Below, one piece after another: positions 7,405-13,296 of a DNA stretch of 13,296 nt. Position numbers and translations under genes: made by a program. A model generated the notes under the pieces. It was not told the origin of the DNA. It made no database searches and saw nothing but the letters and a program-made list of their open reading frames with translations. Position 1 is the stretch's first letter. Each line of letters opens with the position of its first letter. The DNA is from Euryarchaeota archaeon UBA54 (lineage in GTDB: Archaea; Thermoplasmatota; Poseidoniia; Poseidoniales; Thalassarchaeaceae): positions 1-13,296 of the forward strand of contig DAGM01000059.1 in the NCBI GenBank assembly GCA_002495735.1. Direction: 5' to 3'.

Positions 7405-8283
7405 TCAGGCTACAGCCTCGATTCGAGCTACCTCTCTAGAGGTGATTAGTACGTCCATCCCACTGTCTGACAGCCGCCACTTGGGACGCCGTGCCTCTGA
7501 GGCAGCTTCGACCATCTCACCATTGCGCAGTTCGTTTAGGTGGTGGCTCAGCAGCTGCCTCGAAATTTCTAACTTCAATCGGATATCGGTGCCTGAGAGG
7601 CCTATGTTGCCAGATTCGGACAGTACCTCGAGTATGGCTAGGCGAGTCCCAGCGATAGGGTTCCTAATTCGCCCAATTTCCTCCCTAGACAGACTGGAAA
7701 TTGCATAGCGGCGCAGTTTACCATCCCTCCACGAAATAATCTGACCGGTTGATTCCAGAGTGTGGAGGTGGTAAGCTGTCACTCCGTTGGCAAGCCCAAG
7801 GGCGTCGCGCAGTGCGGAGAAGTGGATTCCCGCGTTTGCCTCGAGGTATCCGAGCAGACGGCCGCGGGTGAGCATGTCCTCTCGATTGCTCTTCATCCTC
7901 GCGAGCATAGGGGATATCAGTGCCACTAGCACTGTGACCTTCACAAATTCAAGTACGAACGATCCGAGAATGAGCGACCCCAGGGCACCCACTCCTCCAG
8001 CTAGGAGCCTCTGCGGCAGTGTGGAGCCGGAATCATCCTCTTTCTCTTCCCGCTTGAGGACAGGCTGTGCCTCCTCGGAATCTCCGTCGACGGCTGCAGA
8101 CCCCTCGTCGTTCACTGTACTCCCGTCATCGGTGATTTCGTCCAGCGGTGTGTTCATCATCCAGCCACCGGCGAGCATAGCAGCTACCGCAAGAGCGGCT
8201 ACGAGTCGCACCGTCCGGACGCCTTCCATTACTCTGCACAACCCATCTTCACCTATGACTGCCGTGGTGAATTGGTTTGACAT
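7405..8283 (-). CDS. Membrane-anchored tandem winged-helix transcriptional regulator
   Basis: This 292-residue protein probably acts as a one-component membrane regulator. A first hydrophobic segment (about 27-43, either an anchor or a signal peptide) is followed by an acidic, low-complexity stretch (about 44-91). A long hydrophobic region (about 92-126) comes next, then two winged helix-turn-helix domains (about 137-197 and 211-278) that should lie in the cytoplasm. The HTH cores are visible as FSALRDALGLANGVTAYHLH and LKLEISRQLLSHHLNEL. Proteins of this plan are common in Thermoplasmatota and haloarchaea; the signal sensed is unknown. ATG 8283 is the first start, but ATG 8229 (274 residues, MEGVRTVRLVAALAV) gives a more canonical N-terminus for export. 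It is divergent from the aminopeptidase-like gene, a common place for a regulator's target. Confidence 0.82.
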   Translation of the reverse strand: MSNQFTTAVIGEDGLCRVMEGVRTVRLVAALAVAAMLAGGWMMNTPLDEITDDGSTVNDEGSAAVDGDSEEAQPVLKREEKEDDSGSTLPQRLLAGGVGALGSLILGSFVLEFVKVTVLVALISPMLARMKSNREDMLTRGRLLGYLEANAGIHFSALRDALGLANGVTAYHLHTLESTGQIISWRDGKLRRYAISSLSREEIGRIRNPIAGTRLAILEVLSESGNIGLSGTDIRLKLEISRQLLSHHLNELRNGEMVEAASEARRPKWRLSDSGMDVLITSREVARIEAVA

Positions 8284-8331
8284 TATGTAGTGGTGTTGAA
8301 TAACAGAACTCTCATCACGAGCCGAGGAGCG

Positions 8332-9363
8332 ATGGCCGAGGAGTCTGATGTTTTCATCGGTGATGACACCGAACGCGAGGAGGCGATGCTGACCGCGGCT
8401 CGTTCAGTAGTGAGAACTTGCATGCAGGTGCGGCCGCACGAGCACGTGCTGGTAGTCACCGACCCGTCGACTTCCGAAGTCGGTCGCTCACTATACGAGG
8501 CCGCCTCGGAGGTTACTGATCGAATACTCATGATGATGATGCCTCGCAGACACAGGCAGGGCAACGAGCCCCCGGCCTCGGTCGGTGATCTGATGCGCCG
8601 TCAGAATGTCGTACTGCTCGCCACTCGCCACTCTCTGACTCATACCCGTGCACGACTGACCGCATCGCGGGAGGGGGCTAGAATAGCTTCGATGCCTGGA
8701 ATCAACGAGGAGATGATGGCGATGGGTGGGATGACCGCTGACTACAACGCCCTGCAGAAGGAGATATCAGGGCTGAATCCGATGCTGCGGCGTAGGCGCG
8801 ATGTCAGGGTGACGACTCCAGCAGGCACCGATGTGACTTTCAGGACCGGGGCCCGCTGGGTGCTCGAGGACAACGGCATATGCAACCGACCTGGGCAGGT
8901 GACTAACCTGCCGGCCGGAAAGGTCTTCGTTCTACCAAAGGAGCAGACCCTGAGCGGCAAAATCGTCATCGACGGTTCGTGGGAAGGCATCCTTCTAGAC
9001 GAGCCCCTCACCTTCCTAGCCGAGGAAGGCATGGTGGTCAGCATCTCCGGTGGTGAGCTGGCAGAGAGTGTCGGGTCAGTGCTCGATGAGGCCAAGGTCG
9101 GCCTGCGTCCGTCTAGGGCCGGGTTGGTCAAAACAGTGGCTGAGTTCGGTTTCGGGATGAACTCGAGGGCGAGGATGACTGGAAACAGGCTTGAGGATCA
9201 GGTGGTCCGCGGTTCGGCTTACTTCGGAATCGGTGACAACTCCGCTCTCGGTGGCTCGGCAAGCGTAGGTATCCACATGCGAGGGGTCATGTTGAAGCCG
9301 ACAATTGAACTGAACGACGTTGACCTCGTGGTCGATGGCAAGATAACCGCCCGCAAGAGGTGA
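8332..9363 (+). CDS. Aminopeptidase T-like (M29/COG2309 fold) protein lacking canonical metal ligands
   Basis: This 343-residue protein is recognisable as the aminopeptidase T / leucyl aminopeptidase family from NLPAGKVF (192-199), AEFGFGMN (270-277), TGNRLED, GDN and GIHMRGVMLKPT (313-324). Family members hold two metal ions with conserved Glu and His residues and an H-x-D pair. Here E271 and H315 remain, but the Glu of AGEVF is K197, the His of GT-x-H is Y297, and the Asp of H-x-D is R317 (my alignment from memory). It may therefore be inactive, or bind something other than two metals. I start at ATG 8332, after GAGG (8324-8327); GTG 8290 would add 14 residues that the family does not need. 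It is divergent from the membrane regulator and 4 bases before the thiamine-kinase-like gene, so it likely shares a transcript with it. Confidence 0.8.
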   Translation: MAEESDVFIGDDTEREEAMLTAARSVVRTCMQVRPHEHVLVVTDPSTSEVGRSLYEAASEVTDRILMMMMPRRHRQGNEPPASVGDLMRRQNVVLLATRHSLTHTRARLTASREGARIASMPGINEEMMAMGGMTADYNALQKEISGLNPMLRRRRDVRVTTPAGTDVTFRTGARWVLEDNGICNRPGQVTNLPAGKVFVLPKEQTLSGKIVIDGSWEGILLDEPLTFLAEEGMVVSISGGELAESVGSVLDEAKVGLRPSRAGLVKTVAEFGFGMNSRARMTGNRLEDQVVRGSAYFGIGDNSALGGSASVGIHMRGVMLKPTIELNDVDLVVDGKITARKR

Positions 9364-9364
9364 T
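9357..9364 (+). promoter_or_regulatory. Shine-Dalgarno site for the TTG-started thiamine pyrophosphokinase-like gene
   Basis: AGGTGATG-type purine sequence (GAGGTGAT region) spans the stop codon of the upstream gene and ends 3 bases before TTG 9368. It supports TTG as the real start and translational coupling of the two genes. The ATG at 9363 is in a different, non-family frame. Confidence 0.65.
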
Positions 9365-9367
9365 GAA

Positions 9368-9976
9368 TTGCGAGCGCTACTCTGGTGCAATGGACAACAA
9401 CCCTCGGAAATTGTCGTCGAGGGCCTTCTCAAGGGTGCTGTTTGCTTCGGAGTCGACGGAGGGGCCGATAGGGCTGCTGAGGCGGGTTATGAGGTCGATC
9501 AGGTCCTCGGAGACCTCGATTCTGTCGATTCCGACAGGTGGCGAGGTCGGACCTACGAATTAGCCGACCAGTCGAGTAGCGACCTAGCCAAGTCTCTCTC
9601 ACTGCTCATTGAGCGTGGTTACAATGAGATCGACGTCGTCGGCTCGGATGGAGGCGCTACAAGCCACTTCCTCGGGAGTTGGGCGGCGTTGTGCGAGGTA
9701 CCTTCAGGTGCAGCCATACGACTCCACCACGAGGACTCTGTAACCCATCGGGTACATCCTCAGGAAGGCGAGCGCGAGTTCGCGGTGCGCTCCGGAGGCG
9801 AATTCTCAGTGTTTGCACTAACTCCCTGCCGTAGCGTACACCTGCACGGCGCCCGGTGGGAGTTGGACGGTGCGCCGATGAGCCTGTCTACGGAAGGACT
9901 CCACAATGTCGGCTCGGGAGAGTCAGTGCACATCCGGGCCGACGGAGTCCTAGTGGTGATAGTCCCGCGGGACTAA
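9368..9976 (+). CDS. Thiamine pyrophosphokinase-like protein
   Basis: This 202-residue protein has the thiamine pyrophosphokinase (COG1564) plan. An N-terminal alpha/beta domain carries DGGADR (30-35), GDLDS (48-52) and SSSDLAKS (69-76), and GGATSHFL (95-102) follows. A C-terminal all-beta domain has FSVFAL (146-151), GARWELDG and the GLHN turn (177-180). The family transfers pyrophosphate from ATP to thiamine, making thiamine diphosphate in the cytoplasm. Two usual residues of the GGRxDH motif are replaced (A97 and S99), although H100 is kept, so substrate or activity may differ. The start is TTG 9368 with a strong upstream purine site; it gives MRALLW, a normal N-terminus for the family. 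It is probably co-transcribed with the aminopeptidase-like gene, and its stop abuts that of the permease gene. Confidence 0.78.
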   Translation: MRALLWCNGQQPSEIVVEGLLKGAVCFGVDGGADRAAEAGYEVDQVLGDLDSVDSDRWRGRTYELADQSSSDLAKSLSLLIERGYNEIDVVGSDGGATSHFLGSWAALCEVPSGAAIRLHHEDSVTHRVHPQEGEREFAVRSGGEFSVFALTPCRSVHLHGARWELDGAPMSLSTEGLHNVGSGESVHIRADGVLVVIVPRD

Positions 9977-11050
9977 TCACTCCTCTTCTACAGCCTGTTG
10001 CTTGGGATCGCGGGAGAGCAGCATGGCAATTGGACGCGTTCTCGAGTCGGACTCCAGAGCGATCTTCATGATTACAGCCAGAGGAACTCCGAGAACCATC
10101 CCCATTACTCCCCACGCCCAGCCCCAGAAGGCCACTAGGAGAAGCAGCACGATGGGAGACATGTCAAGCCGTTGTCCGGCCAGTTGCGGCTCGACCACAG
10201 CCCCCCATGCCTGCTGGTTGAGGACCAACACCAGAATGAGTATGGCAAACCAAGTCGGGCTCAGTACGATGAAGCCGAGGAAGATTGGAGGAATCAGTGA
10301 AATCAGCGCTCCCACGTAGGGAATGAAGTCCATCATGAAGGTGATCGATGCCCACATGAACCAACCAGGGATATCGAGGTACCAGAGGATAATCCCCGCG
10401 ATTACGGCCTGACCGAAGGCTACGGTGGCTCTAGTAACGACATAGGTGTTGATGCCCTCTCCCGAGGAGCTTGCTACAGCCTGCACCCTCTCGGCATCCT
10501 CCGGGTAAGCCGCTTTCAAACGGCGAGGCAGGGTCTCGGCCTCGAGGATGATGAAGAGCAGGAAGATGAGAACAGTCGCTGCACTGGCGGTAAAACTCGC
10601 CAACGAGCCAACGAATCCAGTCAGGTAGTTGTTGATGGTGTCCAAACTCAAGAGCGCCGTCAGGCCGCTGACGTCGAAGGAGTATCCCCAGAGCTCCAGT
10701 CCCTCCAGCCAGGTCAGCTTGATGTTGAGCTTCTCTGTCAGTCCGGGTATCTCCTCAGTGAACAAGGTCAGGTTGGAGTAGAGTAACTGCGATGCTATCC
10801 ACATCACTAGGAATAGAATCGCTACGAGGACGCCGTATGGCATCAGTGGATGGCCGTACTTCTGCATTATCGGGCGCTCCTCCAACCACTGTGCAGCGGG
10901 CCGGATGAGCAGGAAGAGAAGAGTTGCAATCACTAGGGGCTGTATTACTGCCTTGAGCTGGATTATTGCTAGCACCGAGACCATCAGGATGATAGCGATG
11001 TTGGCTACTGTAGCTGAAGGTAAATCACGCAGGCTCTGAGTCTCTCCCAT
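9977..11050 (-). CDS. PerM / AI-2E family (UPF0118) membrane permease
   Basis: This 357-residue polytopic membrane protein has about seven or eight hydrophobic segments. Two are near the N-terminus (about 15-50), one lies near 72-90, one near 155-170, and a cluster fills the C-terminal half (about 210-335). Family signatures are clear: DFIPYVGALISLIPP (about 244-258), EPQLAGQRLDMSPI, and FWGWAWGVMGMVLGVPL close to the end. Members have been proposed to export autoinducer-2 or to act in sodium/proton antiport, but most, including this one, have no assigned substrate. ATG 11050 is preceded by GGGGAG at 3-base spacing. It lies 58 bases downstream of the GT4 gene on the same strand and is probably co-transcribed with it. 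Its TGA directly abuts the TAA of the convergent thiamine-kinase-like gene. Confidence 0.88.
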   Translation of the reverse strand: MGETQSLRDLPSATVANIAIILMVSVLAIIQLKAVIQPLVIATLLFLLIRPAAQWLEERPIMQKYGHPLMPYGVLVAILFLVMWIASQLLYSNLTLFTEEIPGLTEKLNIKLTWLEGLELWGYSFDVSGLTALLSLDTINNYLTGFVGSLASFTASAATVLIFLLFIILEAETLPRRLKAAYPEDAERVQAVASSSGEGINTYVVTRATVAFGQAVIAGIILWYLDIPGWFMWASITFMMDFIPYVGALISLIPPIFLGFIVLSPTWFAILILVLVLNQQAWGAVVEPQLAGQRLDMSPIVLLLLVAFWGWAWGVMGMVLGVPLAVIMKIALESDSRTRPIAMLLSRDPKQQAVEEE

Positions 11051-11108
11051 GCTCTCCCCTACCTACGCCAGTGCGACCAACGCATGAATAATTCCCCAAC
11101 TGGGATTT

Positions 11109-12329
11109 TCATTCCGCCCTTTCGTATATGGCTTCAAAACGCCCTGCATCGTGTTCAAAGGTGAATTTCTCAAGCACCCTGCGTCGACCAGCCTCTCCCT
11201 TCTCTTGCAACCTCTCAGGGTCAGCCAGTTCGGCCATGATGGCACCCGCCATGGAATCTGGATCCCCCATCACGAATAGCCTGCCGACGCTCTCGTCCAC
11301 CATCTCTGGCAGCGGCCCGTGGTCGACTGTCACAACGGGAGTGCCCGAAGCCATGGCCTCTAGCGGAATAAGGCCCTGACCCTCGTAGTAAGAGGGGTAG
11401 ACCACGAGGTCGGCGGAGCGGAACAGCGCCGCCAACTCTTCGAAGGGCATCCCCGACTCAATTGTTACCGCGTCAGCCACACCGAGAGCTCGGGCCTGTC
11501 TCTGTAAGCGCGAGCGCAGATGGCCTCGTCCGACGATTACCAGACGAATTTGGGAGTCCGATGAATGGATATTGGCGAAGGCCCGGAGCAGCAGGCCGTA
11601 GCCTTTCCTCGCCGCGAGACGCCCCACTGCCAGTAGCAGACGCGAGCCACCATATCTGGATCGAATCCTTTCGTGGGTTGCGACAGAATCCTCATCATCA
11701 CGGTGCAGCGGCACGAACATGCTGGTGTCAACGCCCCAGTGTACCACTTCGCAATCCCAGTCGGACGGGGGTGAGTAGCGTGACTCGAAGTCGTTCTTGG
11801 TAGCCTTGGAGTTCGCCACGCACACGCTGGAGCCACGGACCGCAGCCCTCTCGTAGCCGGCGTAGTGCTTGGCTGTCAAGAGTATCGCGAGGTCATTGGG
11901 GTTGGCCCAGACCGCTGCCTCCTTCTGCTTCGAGGCGGCAACCAGCCCATCTCGTTCGCCTAGCCACGAGCCGTGCAGCGAGGAGACCACCGGAGCAATG
12001 TTCTCCCGACAACTCTCAAATTGCTTGGTATTCCACGATATCATCGGGCAGTGTAGATGGACGACGTCTACCCGGTCGCGAGTGTGCAGGTGTTTCAGAG
12101 CCCGCATCGCACTGCGACCGTAAGAGCGTGTGAATGCCATTGGGAGAGGGACCCAACCCACGCTCAGCACCTCGACGCCCTCGATTTTTGGTGCAATGCC
12201 CCCTCCTGATCGGGTGATGACGGTGATTCGGTGGCCTCTAGCGGCCAGAGCGGCGGACAGGTGGTACACCGTTGAACCCATCCCGCCCCAGCGAGGCGGA
12301 TATTCGGCTGACAGCATGGCTATGTGCAT
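11109..12329 (-). CDS. Glycosyltransferase family 4 (GT-B fold)
   Basis: This 406-residue enzyme should transfer a sugar from a nucleotide donor to a glycan or lipid acceptor on the cytoplasmic side. N-terminal domain: YPPRWGGMG (10-18) is the glycine loop typical of GT4. C-terminal donor domain: LLLAVGRLAARKG (231-243, with R237 and K242 for phosphate contacts), IVGRGHLRSRL, and the EX7E motif E316...E324 in EGQGLIPLEAMASGTPVV. No membrane helix is evident. The start at ATG 12329 is preceded by GGGGGA at about 4 bases. It heads a minus-strand unit with the PerM-like gene and is divergent from a GT2 gene, suggesting a small surface-glycan or glycolipid locus. Donor and acceptor cannot be read from sequence. 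Confidence 0.9.
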   Translation of the reverse strand: MHIAMLSAEYPPRWGGMGSTVYHLSAALAARGHRITVITRSGGGIAPKIEGVEVLSVGWVPLPMAFTRSYGRSAMRALKHLHTRDRVDVVHLHCPMISWNTKQFESCRENIAPVVSSLHGSWLGERDGLVAASKQKEAAVWANPNDLAILLTAKHYAGYERAAVRGSSVCVANSKATKNDFESRYSPPSDWDCEVVHWGVDTSMFVPLHRDDEDSVATHERIRSRYGGSRLLLAVGRLAARKGYGLLLRAFANIHSSDSQIRLVIVGRGHLRSRLQRQARALGVADAVTIESGMPFEELAALFRSADLVVYPSYYEGQGLIPLEAMASGTPVVTVDHGPLPEMVDESVGRLFVMGDPDSMAGAIMAELADPERLQEKGEAGRRRVLEKFTFEHDAGRFEAIYERAE

Positions 12330-12400
12330 GGTTCCCCCTTATTCGGGGCTCAGCACCCGCATTTCAAGAGCACGACCTCTGGGCAGCGCTTCGCATTGTT

Positions 12401-12408
12401 CAAAACTA
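12401..12408 (+). promoter_or_regulatory. Candidate TATA-like element for the GT2 gene
   Basis: CAAAACTA is the only AT-rich patch at the right distance (about 27-34 bases) before ATG 12435 in a GC-rich gap (12330-12434). There is no Shine-Dalgarno before that ATG, which fits a leaderless transcript. Identified by eye only. Confidence 0.3.
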
Positions 12409-12434
12409 GGCCTTTGGTCGCCGCCTTCGATAGC

Positions 12435-13166
12435 ATGGCAGACTCTCTACCAGTTCATGTCACTGTGGTGATACCGACGCGCAATGAGGAAGCCGCCATC
12501 GTGGATACAATTCGCTCCATCCCGAATGATGGCTGGTGCGAGAAACTAGACTTCCTCATTATCGACGGCAACTCGACCGACCGCACTAGAGAACTCGCTG
12601 AGGGAGAGGGAGCGACTGTGTATGTCGAACCTAGGAAAGGATACGGTAGAGCGTACAAGACAGGTTTCTCAATGGCTCCGGGAGATGTCATTGTGACCAT
12701 GGATGCGGATTGCACATATCCAGGTGAAGAGGTTCCCGGACTGGTGCGGAAGCTGCTCAATGAGGAACTGCAGTGGATTACCTGCGACAGGTTGCGCCGG
12801 GCTGAGGAAGGAGCGATGCCCGGAATCCACGGTTTCGGTAATTGGGTTCTGAGTACAACTGCAAGCCTGCTCTACTGGTATGGCGTACACGATTCACAAA
12901 GTGGTATGTGGGTGTTCCACAAGTCGATATTTGAGGACGAGCGCGTGCGTCCCAAGCACGATGGTATGCCACTTTCTCAGGAGTTCAAAATCAGGGCGCG
13001 CCGGTATCTGGGCAAGAAGAATACAGATGAGGTGAGTGTTCCATATCGTCCACGTGTCGGCGAGGCGGAAATCAACACTTGGGGGGATGGTTTGCTCAAC
13101 CTACGATTCCTCTTCACCCATAGGCTAGGACTAACACGCCAAGTCACGCCCTGGGGTCCAGAGTAA
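12435..13166 (+). CDS. Glycosyltransferase family 2, dolichyl-phosphate mannosyltransferase-like, no membrane domain
   Basis: This 243-residue GT-A enzyme has VVIPTRNEE (11-19), IIDGNSTDRT (42-51), the metal-binding D90-A-D92 in TMDADCTYP, and DSQSGMWVF (153-161), equivalent to the D-x-x-SG acceptor-site motif. This pattern is like the DPM1-type group, which moves a hexose from GDP- or UDP-sugar to a polyprenyl phosphate or builds glycans at the cytoplasmic membrane face. No transmembrane helix follows the catalytic domain. I start at ATG 12435: the frame is open back to 12324, but those 37 extra residues look non-family and would overlap the start of the divergent GT4 gene. Together with the GT4 it suggests surface-glycan or N-glycan assembly. 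The sugar is unknown. Confidence 0.88.
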   Translation: MADSLPVHVTVVIPTRNEEAAIVDTIRSIPNDGWCEKLDFLIIDGNSTDRTRELAEGEGATVYVEPRKGYGRAYKTGFSMAPGDVIVTMDADCTYPGEEVPGLVRKLLNEELQWITCDRLRRAEEGAMPGIHGFGNWVLSTTASLLYWYGVHDSQSGMWVFHKSIFEDERVRPKHDGMPLSQEFKIRARRYLGKKNTDEVSVPYRPRVGEAEINTWGDGLLNLRFLFTHRLGLTRQVTPWGPE

Positions 13167-13258
13167 CGAATCATAGGGAGTCGACATCAACGGCGACCAC
13201 GCGGTCAACGTGCTAGGCAGCTAGCCGCCACTATACGCTGAGACTTCTCTGGAAGAAC

Positions 13259-13294
13259 TCAGTGCTGCAACCAAGCGCGTGCCTTCGCGCCGTC
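13259..13294 (-). CDS. Possible 3' end of a minus-strand gene running off the window
   Basis: On the minus strand the last bases give an open frame DGAKARAWLQH followed by TGA (13259-13261). The residues look protein-like, and the position fits a gene convergent with the GT2, leaving a gap of about 92 bases. Eleven codons are far too few for proof; chance is a real alternative. The rest of 13167-13258 shows nothing I can name. Confidence 0.25.
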   Translation of the reverse strand, partial: DGAKARAWLQH

Positions 13295-13296
13295 CA

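Noticed and set aside
7787..8290. 167-codon open frame on the plus strand opposite the membrane regulator
   Set aside because: The translation is serine/arginine/proline-rich low-complexity sequence, typical of the complement of a GC-rich gene, while the minus strand has clear winged-helix domains.
8290..8331. GTG start for the aminopeptidase-like gene, adding 14 residues
   Set aside because: The added residues are not needed by the family, and a purine site precedes ATG 8332; kept only as an alternative.
8530..8541. Run of four ATG codons inside the aminopeptidase-like gene
   Set aside because: In frame it only makes a four-methionine stretch within a hydrophobic strand; too short to call a repeat element or an alternative start.
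8742..9131. 129-codon open frame on the minus strand inside the aminopeptidase-like gene
   Set aside because: It is antisense to a well-recognised family core and has no recognisable domain or ribosome site.
12324..12434. N-terminal extension of the GT2 frame from ATG 12324
   Set aside because: The 37 residues do not resemble the start of a GT2 enzyme, and the extension overlaps the start of the GT4 gene; ATG 12435 gives a normal N-terminus.
1..13296. CRISPR arrays, tRNA/rRNA genes, insertion sequences, phage or defence genes
   Set aside because: No regularly spaced direct repeats, cloverleaf-type sequences, transposase motifs or flanking inverted repeats were seen in a reading of both strands.

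Overview
The window looks like part of a compact chromosome of a marine archaeon. My best guess is Thermoplasmatota, and within it Marine Group II (Candidatus Poseidoniales). The reasons are indirect: stand-alone Lrp/AsnC ligand-binding (RAM) proteins, a COG2309-type archaeal aminopeptidase-fold protein, a membrane-anchored tandem winged-helix regulator, a giant surface protein with a beta-helix, Ig/PKD-like domains and one C-terminal anchor, and TATA-like patches 25-30 bases before several starts that lack a Shine-Dalgarno site. Most genes are GC-rich (one sampled 60-base line of the giant gene is 62% GC). One small gene, a cupin, is only about 41% GC. I see no tRNA, rRNA, CRISPR array, insertion sequence or phage gene.

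Layout, left to right. Bases 1-162 hold the 3' end of an unidentified plus-strand gene. It ends inside the stop of a two-gene minus-strand unit (159-628) encoding two paralogous 77-residue RAM proteins. A giant exported, membrane-anchored protein (746-5389) follows on the plus strand, then the low-GC cupin (5413-5772). A minus-strand dimethylarginine dimethylaminohydrolase (5807-6574) is divergent from an SDR oxidoreductase (6632-7399). A membrane-bound winged-helix regulator (7405-8283, minus) is divergent from an aminopeptidase T-like protein (8332-9363) that has lost several expected metal ligands. That gene is followed 4 bases later by a thiamine-pyrophosphokinase-like gene (9368-9976). 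The last part is a glyco/membrane segment: a GT4 glycosyltransferase and a PerM/AI-2E-family permease on the minus strand (12329 down to 9977), divergent from a soluble GT2 glycosyltransferase (12435-13166). The final 130 bases may contain the last codons of another minus-strand gene.

The genes do not form one obvious pathway. Plausible links are the GT4/GT2 pair, which could build surface glycans, with the giant sequon-rich protein as a candidate acceptor, and the membrane regulator with its divergent neighbour. Packing is very tight: convergent genes overlap by 4 bases (159-162), abut exactly (9976/9977) or are 5 bases apart (7399/7405). One divergent pair appears to share a single TATA-like element (6600-6609). 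I did not find a clearly coherent new multi-gene system. The most testable oddities are the ligand-less aminopeptidase homologue, a complete methylarginine hydrolase in a probable archaeon, and the large surface protein.
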